Assembly: GCA_001644455.1 (NCBI GenBank)
Contig: LSTF01000001.1
Location: forward strand, 21,099 to 85,098
Length of the DNA: 64,000 nucleotides
From: Betaproteobacteria bacterium SCGC AG-212-J23
Lineage (GTDB): Bacteria; Pseudomonadota; Gammaproteobacteria; Burkholderiales; SG8-39
Reading direction: 5' to 3'
Below the pieces are notes generated by a model that was not told where the DNA came from, ran no database searches, and saw nothing but the letters and a program-made list of their open reading frames with translations. Below are positions 1 through 8,604 of this stretch, piece by piece (position 1 is the stretch's first letter; every line of letters starts with the position of its first letter). The position numbers and the translations under genes were made by a program.

Positions 1-2
1 GC

Positions 3-2366
3 CTCTACGAGGACGGGCTCTATTCCGATCTCTCCGCCGAGCTGCCGATGCTCCTCACGCCGGCGCAGGAAGAGGAGATCTGGAAGCAGGTCGTCGCCGG
101 CAGCGGCCTGCTGGCCGTGGACGGAACCGCGGCGAAGTGCCGCGACGCCTGGAACCTCGCCAACCTGTGGCGCGTTCGCCCGGGCGAGAGCAACGAGGAC
201 ACCAGCGCTTTTTCCCAATGGTTGAATCACTACAAGAGAAAAATCGGCAGCGACGTCGATAGCGCGCAGCTTCCCGACCTGCTGCACAAGTTCCTGCCCG
301 AGCTGAAGCGGCCGAAGACTGTCGTCGCCTACGCCTTCGACATCCTGCCGCCGCAGACGAAGGAATTCCTGGACGCGCTGGGAATCGAAGTTCTCTTTTC
401 GAAGCCGACCCCTCGCGCCGGCGGCGCTTCGCGAGCGGCCTTCGACTCGCCGAAGAAGGAGCTCGAGGCCGCGGCGCAGTGGGCGAGGGCGCGGCTCGAG
501 GCGGGCGCGACGCGGATTGGCGTTGTTTTTCCTTCTTTGCAGGAAAGGAGAAAAGAAGTCGCGCGGGTTTTCTCGCGCGTCATGGGCGATGTGAAGCCGT
601 TCAATATCTCGATCGGCATTCCCCTGGATCGGTACCCGGTCGTCGCGCTTGCCTTGCTGGTGCTTCGCTTTTCGGAAGAGCAACTCTCCTTCGACGAGGT
701 GAGCAGGCTGGTGCGCTCGCCCTTCATCGGCGGCGCCGAGAGCGAGCTCGGCGCGCGCATGAAGCTCGACCTGCGCCTGCGCGACAAGCTCGGCGCGACG
801 GTGGCGCTGCCGAAGCTGATCGCTTTCCTGGACAAGAGCCTGGTCCTGAGGCAGAAGCTCGAAAAAGCCTTTGCCTTGCGCGAGACCGGGCTCTTCGCGC
901 AGAAGACGCCGGCCGAGTGGGCGCGGCATTTCTCGGCGGTTCTCGAAGCCGCCGGCTTCCCCGGCGAGCGCCCGCTCGATTCGGACGAATTCCAGGCGCG
1001 GGCCAAGTGGCACGAGGCGCTCGGCGAGCTCTCGAAGCTGGACCGAATTTCTTCGCCGTTGCCTTTCAATGAAGTCTTCTCGATCTTGAGAAAGATTTGT
1101 GCCGACACGCTTTTCCAGCCCGAGACCCCCGACACGCCGATCCAGGTGCTGGGCCTCCTCGAGTCGGTCGGCGCGGAGTTCGACCATCTCTGGGTGACCG
1201 GCCTCACCGACGAGGCCTGGCCGCTGAAGAGCGCGCCGAATCCCTTCCTGCCGCTCGCGCCGCAGAGGAAGGCCGGCATCCCCGAGGCGAGCGCGGAGAC
1301 TTCGCTCGCGCTCGACCGGCGCATCACCGACGGCTGGAAGCAGGCCGCGGGCGAAGTGGTGTTCTCGTTCTTCACCAAGGAGCAGGACCGCGACGTGCTG
1401 GCAAGCCCGCTGATCGCCGACGTCCCCGAGAAGAAGGTCGAGGTTCCCGCTTTCCCGAGACTGCGCGACTTGATCTTTGCTTCTCGAAAAGTTCAGATCA
1501 TCGAAGATCGCGTCGCGCCCGCCGTTAGGGCAAAACAGATCCGCAGCGGTACCAAGGTCCTCTCCGACCAGGCGGCGTGCCCGTTCCGCGCCTTCGCGCG
1601 CCATCGCCTCTCCGCCGAGGAGATGGAGGAGCCCGCCGACGGCCTCGACGCCTCGGAGCGCGGCAAGCTGGTGCACGAGCTGATGAGGCACCTGTGGGAA
1701 CAAATAAAAAATTCAGAAGGGTTGAAAGGCGATGTTTCATCGGCCATCGAGCAAGCCGCGGCAGCCGCGGTGAAGGAACTCAAGCTCGAAGGCCGCATCG
1801 CCGAGCTCGAGCGCGCGCGCCTGGCGCGCCTCGCGCGCGAATGGCTGGAGGTCGAGAAGGCGCGTCCCGCCTTCAGTATTTTTTCCCTGGAAGAAAAACG
1901 AACCCTCGAGTTCGCCGGCCTGGAGTTCGGCGCGCGCATCGACCGCATGGACAAGCTCGAGAGCGGCGGCCACGCGATCATCGACTACAAGACCGGCGGC
2001 AGCATCACGCCGCGGCGCTGGGACCCGCCGCGCCCCGACGAGCCGCAGCTCGCGCTCTACGCGGTGGCGGCGAAGGAGGAGATCTCCGCCGTCGCCTTCG
2101 CCAAGGTGCGTCCCGGCGAGATGCGCTTCATGGGCTACTCGCGCGACGACAAGGCGATCCCCAAGGTGCAGAAGGCGAAGGCGTGGCAGCCGCTGCTGCG
2201 CGCCTGGAAGGACGAGGCCGAGTCGCTCGGCACTTCGTTCGCGCGCGGCGACGCGGGCGTCGACCCCAAGAAGGACCTCATGACCTGCCGCTACTGCGGC
2301 CTGGAGACGCTCTGCCGCGTCTACGAGAAGATCAACGTGCTGGCGGAAGAGGAATTCGAAGAGTGA
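3..2366 (+). CDS. addB: PD-(D/E)xK nuclease family protein, AddB-like double-strand break repair protein (5' partial)
   Basis: Open frame continues to the window edge (LYEDGLYSDLSAELP before the first ATG at 48). C-terminal GARIDRMDKLESGGHAIIDYKTG nuclease core and a Cys cluster (CRYCGLETLCRV). Directly followed by a UvrD/AddA helicase. Confidence 0.85.
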   Translation, partial: LYEDGLYSDLSAELPMLLTPAQEEEIWKQVVAGSGLLAVDGTAAKCRDAWNLANLWRVRPGESNEDTSAFSQWLNHYKRKIGSDVDSAQLPDLLHKFLPELKRPKTVVAYAFDILPPQTKEFLDALGIEVLFSKPTPRAGGASRAAFDSPKKELEAAAQWARARLEAGATRIGVVFPSLQERRKEVARVFSRVMGDVKPFNISIGIPLDRYPVVALALLVLRFSEEQLSFDEVSRLVRSPFIGGAESELGARMKLDLRLRDKLGATVALPKLIAFLDKSLVLRQKLEKAFALRETGLFAQKTPAEWARHFSAVLEAAGFPGERPLDSDEFQARAKWHEALGELSKLDRISSPLPFNEVFSILRKICADTLFQPETPDTPIQVLGLLESVGAEFDHLWVTGLTDEAWPLKSAPNPFLPLAPQRKAGIPEASAETSLALDRRITDGWKQAAGEVVFSFFTKEQDRDVLASPLIADVPEKKVEVPAFPRLRDLIFASRKVQIIEDRVAPAVRAKQIRSGTKVLSDQAACPFRAFARHRLSAEEMEEPADGLDASERGKLVHELMRHLWEQIKNSEGLKGDVSSAIEQAAAAAVKELKLEGRIAELERARLARLAREWLEVEKARPAFSIFSLEEKRTLEFAGLEFGARIDRMDKLESGGHAIIDYKTGGSITPRRWDPPRPDEPQLALYAVAAKEEISAVAFAKVRPGEMRFMGYSRDDKAIPKVQKAKAWQPLLRAWKDEAESLGTSFARGDAGVDPKKDLMTCRYCGLETLCRVYEKINVLAEEEFEE

Positions 2367-2371
2367 GCGAG

Positions 2372-5300
2372 ATGAAGGACGCCGCCCAGCGGGAACGCGC
2401 GCTCGACGTGCGCCACTCGTTCATCGTCCAGGCGCCCGCCGGCTCCGGGAAGACGGATTTGCTGGTGCGTCGCTTTCTGAAGCTGCTGGCCACGGCAAAA
2501 AAGCCGGAAGAAATCCTCGCCATCACGTTTACGAAGAAAGCCGCGGCGGAGATGCGCAAGCGCATCCTCAAAGAGCTTCCGAACTCCGCCGAGGTCGCCC
2601 ACCGCCTTCGCATCCAGACCATCGACGCTTTCTGTGCAGCCTTGACTCGTCAAGTCCCGGTGCTCGCCCGCTTCGGCGCGCAGCCCGAGATCATCGAGGA
2701 CGCGCGGCCACTCTACAAGGAAGCCGCGGGGCGCGTCTTCGAGGAATTCAATCCCGCGACCGAGCGGCTGCTCGCGCACCTCGACAACAACATCCCGCTC
2801 GCCACCGACCAGCTCGCGAAGATGCTCGAGAGCCGCGACCGCTGGCTGCGCAAGACCGGCGCGGTGCCGACGCGGCAGGAGCTGGAAGCGACCCTGGTCT
2901 CCGAAAGGAATCGCCTTCTCCACAAAGCCAAGGCCCTTTACCCGAAAGCCTCGGAAGCTCTCGCGCGCGGCTTCCTGACGCAGAAGGGCGAGTGGACCAA
3001 GCGCTCCCCGCCGCCGCCCGAGTTCGTCCAGATCGCCGGCCTGCGCGAAGCGCTCTGGGCGCTCTACAACATGCCGCCGGAGAAGTACGAGGACCGGCAA
3101 TGGGAGGCGCTGGAAGCGATCCTCGCGCTGCTCAAGCCCGCCGTCGCGCAGCTGAAGGTGCTGTTCGGCGAGCGCGGCCAGGCCGACTTCACCGAGTTCG
3201 CGCACGGCGCGCTCGCCGCGCTCGGCTCGGTCGACGACCCGAGCGATCTCCTGCTCTCGCTCGACCAGAAGATCTCGCACATCCTGGTCGATGAGTTCCA
3301 GGACACTTCGCTTTCCCAATATGAATTACTTGTGAAGTTGACCTCGGGGTGGTCCGCCGACGACGGCCGCACGCTCTTCCTCGTCGGCGACCCGATGCAG
3401 TCGATCTACCGCTTCCGCGAAGCCGAGGTGTCTTTGTTTTTGCGCGCCAAGCACTCCGGCGTCGGTTCCGTTTCCCTCGAGCCGATCGAGCTCAGCACCA
3501 ACCGCCGCTCGCAGGAAGGCCTCGTCGAGTGGTTCAACGCCGCCTTCCCGCGGGTTTTACCTTCACAAGAGGATCAAACCTCCGGGGCTGTCCCGTACCT
3601 CCCCGCCACGCCCTTCGAGCCGAAGCTCGATGGCACCGCCGTGAGCTGGCACTGCGGCTATGACCGCGAAGCCGAAGCAGCCCAAGTTGTTTCAATCGTT
3701 AAATCTTCCCCCGGGAAAAAAGCAATTCTGGTCCGCAACCGCGCCCACCTCGACGAGATCGTCCCCGCGCTCAAGGAGGCGGGCGTGCGCTTCAAGGCGC
3801 TCGACATCGAGCAGCTCGGCGAGAAGCAGGTGGTGCAGGACCTCTATGCCCTGACGCGCGCGCTCCTGCACCTCGGCGACCGCATCGCCTGGCTCGCCCT
3901 CCTCAGGGCGCCTTGGTGCGGCCTGACGCTCGCCGACCTGCTGGCCTTGTCGGTTGGCCCCCCTGACAAGGGGGGAAGCGAGTTTACGAGCGGGGGGTTT
4001 TTGGTTTTCGATCTTTTGAACGATTCCGTCCATTTGTCCCCCGACGGCTACGCCCGCGTCTCCCGCCTTCGCGATGTGCTCAAGCCGCTGATCGACAACC
4101 GCCTGCGCGGCTCCTTGCGCGAGCGCGTCGAGGGCGCGTGGCTCGCGCTCGGCGGCCCCGCGTGCGTCGAGAGCGCCACCGACCTCGAGGACGCCGAGAT
4201 CTTCCTCGACGAGCTCGAGCGCCTGGAAGAGGCGGGCGAGGTCGACCTCGCCGCCCTCGAAGACCGGATCAAGGGCCGCCTCTACGCGCTCCCCGATGTC
4301 GAGGCCCCCGACGACGCGGTCGAGATCATGACCATCCACCGCGCCAAGGGTCTCGAGTTCGACCACGTGATCGTCCCCGGCCTCGACCGCCTCCCTCGTT
4401 CGGGCCCCAAACCACTTCTTGTTTGGAAGTCTTTGGTTTCTTCGGTTTTGCGCCCTGACTCGGGGGTTCGCTCGCCTCGGCCCCCTGACAAGGGGGCAGC
4501 GAACGAAGTGAGCGGGGGTTCTCTTCTCCTCGCGCCCATCGACGAGACCGGCGCCGGCGAAGACCCGACATATAAGTATGTGCGCGAGCTCGACAAGGAC
4601 GCCGACGACATCGAGTCCGGCCGCCTCTTCTACGTCGCCGCCACCCGCGCCAAGCAGCGCCTGCACCTCCTCGCCTGCGCGAAGGCAACCGAAGACCTCG
4701 CCGCCCGCGATCCCTCGAAGCGCTCCCTCCTCAGCAAGATCTGGTGGCAAGCACGCGCGCACTTCGGCCCCGCGCCCGCCGATGCGATCGCCGAACCCGA
4801 GCGCATGCCGATTCGAGATGTGTTGCAGCGGCTTCCTGCCGGCTTCGCTGTGCCAGGTGCGCCGACGTCGGTGAAGTGGAGCGCGCCGGAGGATGGACGT
4901 CAGGAAGAAGAGATCGAATTCTCATGGGCGGGCGAGACAGCGCGGCACGTCGGAACGGTGGTGCATCGGTGGCTGCAGCGAATTGCAGACGATGAGTTGC
5001 GCGAGTGGGACGTGAAGCGCGTCGATGCCCTTAGGAAGAAATTCCGTACGGAGCTCGAACGGCGTGGTGTGCCACTACGCGATATCAAAGCCTCGCTCGA
5101 GGCGGTTGGAGGTGGGCTGAAGAATGCGATTTCAGATGAGCGCGGCCGTTGGATTCTTGGTCCGCATCTAGAGGCGCGCAGCGAGCATCGCCTGCGCGTG
5201 TCGGGCAAGAACGGCGCGCGGAACTATGTCATTGATCGTCTATTCCGCGACACCTCTGGCGAACGGTGGATCGTGGACTTCAAGATCAGCAGTCACGAGG

Positions 5301-5440
5301 GCGGGGGGGTCGAGGCCTTTCTCGATGAGCAGCAAAAACGGTATGAGCCTCAACTCAACGCCTATGCGGCCTTGTTCGACCGGGCTCGCTTAGGGCTCTA
5401 CTTCCCGCTTCTTCGAGGTTGGCGGCGCTGGGGCGCGTAG
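2372..5440 (+). CDS. addA: UvrD-family helicase/nuclease, AddA-like
   Basis: Walker A APAGSGKTDLLVRRFL; AITFTKKAAAEM; DEFQDTS; EIMTIHRAKGLEFDHVIVPGLDR; C-terminal WIVDFKISSHEG nuclease motif. Alternative GTG start at 2363 overlaps the addB stop. Confidence 0.9.
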   Translation: MKDAAQRERALDVRHSFIVQAPAGSGKTDLLVRRFLKLLATAKKPEEILAITFTKKAAAEMRKRILKELPNSAEVAHRLRIQTIDAFCAALTRQVPVLARFGAQPEIIEDARPLYKEAAGRVFEEFNPATERLLAHLDNNIPLATDQLAKMLESRDRWLRKTGAVPTRQELEATLVSERNRLLHKAKALYPKASEALARGFLTQKGEWTKRSPPPPEFVQIAGLREALWALYNMPPEKYEDRQWEALEAILALLKPAVAQLKVLFGERGQADFTEFAHGALAALGSVDDPSDLLLSLDQKISHILVDEFQDTSLSQYELLVKLTSGWSADDGRTLFLVGDPMQSIYRFREAEVSLFLRAKHSGVGSVSLEPIELSTNRRSQEGLVEWFNAAFPRVLPSQEDQTSGAVPYLPATPFEPKLDGTAVSWHCGYDREAEAAQVVSIVKSSPGKKAILVRNRAHLDEIVPALKEAGVRFKALDIEQLGEKQVVQDLYALTRALLHLGDRIAWLALLRAPWCGLTLADLLALSVGPPDKGGSEFTSGGFLVFDLLNDSVHLSPDGYARVSRLRDVLKPLIDNRLRGSLRERVEGAWLALGGPACVESATDLEDAEIFLDELERLEEAGEVDLAALEDRIKGRLYALPDVEAPDDAVEIMTIHRAKGLEFDHVIVPGLDRLPRSGPKPLLVWKSLVSSVLRPDSGVRSPRPPDKGAANEVSGGSLLLAPIDETGAGEDPTYKYVRELDKDADDIESGRLFYVAATRAKQRLHLLACAKATEDLAARDPSKRSLLSKIWWQARAHFGPAPADAIAEPERMPIRDVLQRLPAGFAVPGAPTSVKWSAPEDGRQEEEIEFSWAGETARHVGTVVHRWLQRIADDELREWDVKRVDALRKKFRTELERRGVPLRDIKASLEAVGGGLKNAISDERGRWILGPHLEARSEHRLRVSGKNGARNYVIDRLFRDTSGERWIVDFKISSHEGGGVEAFLDEQQKRYEPQLNAYAALFDRARLGLYFPLLRGWRRWGA
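3956..4000. repeat. GC-rich palindromic repeat copy A inside addA (CCCCCTGACAAGGGGG...GAGCGGGGGG)
   Basis: Read directly: GGCCCCCCTGACAAGGGGGGAAGCGAGTTTACGAGCGGGGGGTTT, encodes GPPDKGGSEFTSGGF in frame. Confidence 0.8.
4479..4520. repeat. GC-rich palindromic repeat copy B inside addA
   Basis: Read directly: GGCCCCCTGACAAGGGGGCAGCGAACGAAGTGAGCGGGGGTT, encodes RPPDKGAANEVSGG in the same frame as copy A. An upstream TTCGCT at 4467-4472 can pair with AGCGAA at 4498-4503. Confidence 0.8.
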
Positions 5441-5865
5441 TCCCAACGATTGGTCGTGGTGCGTGCGGAAACAATCGTGAGCACAGTGCTGCACGCTTTG
5501 GCCAGGTTTCGATCGATCTCGTGTTCCCAAATGCGGATGACACCCCATCCATTCGATCGTAGCCACCGAGATACCTTCCGGTCTCTTTTCTTATTGGCTA
5601 GAAGTTTTGTCTTCCAAAACGCCCTACGCAACTTCGGCATGACGTAATGCTGCGGGCACCCGTGCCAAAAGCATCCGTCCACGAAGATCGCGACTCGGGC
5701 ACCCGGAATGACAAGGTCCGGCCTGCCCAGAATGGAATTCTTGATCCGATAGCGCACTCCACACGCCCACAAGGCTTTTCGGAACACAACCTCTAGTCTG
5801 GTGTCACGCCCGCGATTCCGCGACATGCAGTAGGCACGTTGCGCGGGTGAAAGAACATCAGCCAC
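5398..5865 (-). CDS. vsr: Very short patch repair endonuclease (Vsr)
   Basis: MADVLSPAQRAYCMSRNRGRDTRLEVVFRKALWACGVRYR...GRPDLVIPGARVAIFVDGCFWHGCPQH is the canonical Vsr signature. Tail-to-tail overlap with addA (5398-5440). Confidence 0.95.
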   Translation of the reverse strand: MADVLSPAQRAYCMSRNRGRDTRLEVVFRKALWACGVRYRIKNSILGRPDLVIPGARVAIFVDGCFWHGCPQHYVMPKLRRAFWKTKLLANKKRDRKVSRWLRSNGWGVIRIWEHEIDRNLAKACSTVLTIVSARTTTNRWDYAPQRRQPRRSGK

Positions 5866-5880
5866 CGCACATCCTTGCGC

Positions 5881-6987
5881 TTATTCGGTCTCGACAACTA
5901 CCTCGAGAGGCGTTTCGGCTGCAAAGGTTAAAGTCCGCGGGTCTACGGATATGGCATCCGCCTCAACACCTTTTGGTAGATTCGTGAGGACCTTAAGCAC
6001 GCCTTCGGCAAAAGCCTTCATGGGACCAGAGACGCGGAGTTTCGCTTGGCGCTCCACGATTCCGTAGACGCGAAAGATGCGATAGTCCGTCGAGTCGCGC
6101 ATCTCCAGCAGTTCAGCGATGGAGATGTGAAGAGGGTTTTCGAAAGGTCCTCTGGTCGTCTTCACGTCAACTAACTGGTTGGCAGCCTTCTCGCGGATTT
6201 CAAAGTCAAAGGGCATGATCGCGTTGTCCCGCGACGCCCATGTGAACGCCTCGATCCTGCCGGCCCCTAATTCGCGGGTGAGGTGGTCATTCACGAATTC
6301 CTCTCCAAGCGCTCCAATCTCCTCCGCCTTCTGTCGCGCCTGTTGTAGCTCTTCCTTGGAAATGCGCCTCAACCCAGACCGTCGCTTGAGCTCGCGCATT
6401 CCTTTCGCGCCACCGACTGCAGCGTCCTCGAGGGACGACTCCAACGAAGCTCCGGCGATTGGGAACGAGGCGAGAAGTCCCTGGTGATTGAGGAGGATGT
6501 CCAAGTCAACCGGACTAATTTCGGACATCCGCCGCGACCCGAGGTGGCGATCGAACGCGGCGTGGAGCTTTGCGTCCAGCGCTTGGGACACGAGCGCTAT
6601 GCGCATTGAATCTGGAAAGTGCTGTCCCGTGAATTCAAGAAGAGCAATGTCGCCCTCTCTAAGGGTGTTGAACCTATCGGGCGATTCAGGGGGGTTAAAA
6701 ATGAACTCGCCGTTCAAGCGCCAGTTCTTGTATTCACCTAGCTTGATGATCTTGCGCTGCAGGTTTAGACGTGGCGCGGGTCCCGGACCGTAAATGTCCA
6801 AGTCGACTGCAAACTTGCCTGCTCGGCTTTTCGCTTCGTCTGGCATGGCAGGAAACAGCAGTTCGACGAGCACATCAGCGTTCAGATTGATCGCCTTTTG
6901 GTTCCCTGCGTTCACATGTCGGAACTGCCATTCAAACAACGTTAGGTCTGAGCGGGTCAGTCGCTTGAGCGCCAGCTTCTTGTGCAT
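5881..6987 (-). CDS. Putative restriction endonuclease with C-terminal DUF3883/Mrr-like PD-(D/E)xK domain
   Basis: C-terminal GALGEEFV...PFDFEI...LVDVKTTRGPFENPLHIS pattern. Sits between dcm-like and vsr genes. Start ATG overlaps the methyltransferase stop (TAATG). Confidence 0.7.
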   Translation of the reverse strand: MHKKLALKRLTRSDLTLFEWQFRHVNAGNQKAINLNADVLVELLFPAMPDEAKSRAGKFAVDLDIYGPGPAPRLNLQRKIIKLGEYKNWRLNGEFIFNPPESPDRFNTLREGDIALLEFTGQHFPDSMRIALVSQALDAKLHAAFDRHLGSRRMSEISPVDLDILLNHQGLLASFPIAGASLESSLEDAAVGGAKGMRELKRRSGLRRISKEELQQARQKAEEIGALGEEFVNDHLTRELGAGRIEAFTWASRDNAIMPFDFEIREKAANQLVDVKTTRGPFENPLHISIAELLEMRDSTDYRIFRVYGIVERQAKLRVSGPMKAFAEGVLKVLTNLPKGVEADAISVDPRTLTFAAETPLEVVVETE

Positions 6988-8453
6988 TAGTGGAGGCCCA
7001 GACCGGTCTTGAAAGTCATTGCTATCCGATAGGCGAGCAGCGGGGGGACTGCATTGCCGATCTGGCGGAACGCTGGATTCATGGTCCCGGCAAAAGCGAA
7101 GCCATCAGGGAAGGACTGCAACCTAGCCGCCTCACGAACGGAGATGGTGCGGGCTTGGCTGCTGTCGTAGTGGATATGGGAATAACTGTCCTTGCCCAAG
7201 TGAGCCATGAGTGTTCGAGCAGGCTTGTTCCGCTCCATCTTTCGCCACTTGTTCGGAAACTTCCCCGGATCATAGGGCGGGACGATCGAACGCTTGACCC
7301 GCTCATACTCGGCGCTTCCCTCGCGTATACGCTTTCCGTTTCTTCGCATCGCCTTCAACTTTGCTTCAAAAAGGTCCAATGCGTGGCGGTGAGCAGCCGG
7401 ATACTCGTCACCCGCATTCATCTTGCTGAAGATTTGGTAGTCGCGTGGGAGCGATCTGATCACGTGGTCTAACACACCGCCATTCGCTTCAAATCCCGGC
7501 CACTCTCGCATCTGGCGAGCGAAATCGGACAGTGGCTTCTTCTTCGGGTATGGAACTAGCTGAGTAAAGCGGCGAGCGCCCCTCTTGAGACCGCCATTCA
7601 AGTGCTCTGTAATGGAGGGCAAGTCAGAGATTGCGTCATACGCGGTTACCGCCGGAAGCAACGAGTCCTTCTCGGGCTCAGGAGGCGGAGTGTAGAACTG
7701 GTCCTGGTCGAACAAATCGTTGCGGAGCGTCTGAAGAGCTACTTGCCGCGAGCTCACATAGCCCCGCGGTAGTTCGATGTAGTTGAGTGGATTGGGAAAT
7801 GCTGGTTCGGCTTTGAGTGATTCGTGATAGGCGATGAGGAACATGCGCTCCCGCATTTCTGGAACGCCATAGAAGACTGAATTTAGTAGCGTGTACCGAC
7901 ACTCATATCCAAGATCCGCAAGCGTCTCGCATATCTCCTCAGCGATGTTGTGCCCTCCGTAGTTGAGTACATCAGGCACGTTTTCCATGAGAAGTGCCAA
8001 AGGCTGGAGTTCACGCACATAGTGCAGATAGCGTAGGTAGAGGTTGCTTCGCGGGTCCAACTTGAACGCCCGCGGATGCTCCAACACTTCACGAAGCTTT
8101 GCGCGGCCAACCCTCGCAAACGCTTGGCAAGGAGGGCCGCCAACAATTACGTCAACGACGCGTTCAGGTGGTTCCTGATGGCCGTGTTCCCTAAGGAAGT
8201 CCGCCGGCTCAGTCGATGTTATGTCTCGAGCTCTGGCGTGGATGTCCCTGATGTGCTTTGGCGCTTCCCGACTGAAATTCAGAGCGTGAGACTGCGCGGC
8301 ATGTGGATCAAACTCCACTGCGCCGACTAGCTCAAAGCCGGCCCGATGAAATCCAAGCGAAATGCCGCCGCAACCGGCGAAAAGGTCTACGAGTCTCGGT
8401 CTGCCGCCAGCTTCTAGTCGAGCGATCTTTTGTCTGATCGTCTTGTTCAGCAC
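6987..8453 (-). CDS. DNA (cytosine-5-)-methyltransferase (Dcm/M.HpaII-like)
   Basis: LVDLFAGCGGISLGFHRAGFE, VDVIVGGPPCQAFARVGR, LLMENVPDVLN, ISVREAARLQSFPDGF and QIGNAVPPLLA motifs. Confidence 0.95.
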   Translation of the reverse strand: MLNKTIRQKIARLEAGGRPRLVDLFAGCGGISLGFHRAGFELVGAVEFDPHAAQSHALNFSREAPKHIRDIHARARDITSTEPADFLREHGHQEPPERVVDVIVGGPPCQAFARVGRAKLREVLEHPRAFKLDPRSNLYLRYLHYVRELQPLALLMENVPDVLNYGGHNIAEEICETLADLGYECRYTLLNSVFYGVPEMRERMFLIAYHESLKAEPAFPNPLNYIELPRGYVSSRQVALQTLRNDLFDQDQFYTPPPEPEKDSLLPAVTAYDAISDLPSITEHLNGGLKRGARRFTQLVPYPKKKPLSDFARQMREWPGFEANGGVLDHVIRSLPRDYQIFSKMNAGDEYPAAHRHALDLFEAKLKAMRRNGKRIREGSAEYERVKRSIVPPYDPGKFPNKWRKMERNKPARTLMAHLGKDSYSHIHYDSSQARTISVREAARLQSFPDGFAFAGTMNPAFRQIGNAVPPLLAYRIAMTFKTGLGLH

Positions 8454-8604
8454 TATCTAAATCCCTTGGCCCTCTTCTTGTTGACCCTACTACCGTGCCC
8501 AGACGAGATGCATGAATAAATATACACCAGGACGCTGTCGCCGGAGCGGTGCTTTGGCAGCCGAAACCTACTGACTTAAGCTATCCGCCAACAAAGGGGG
8601 GCGT

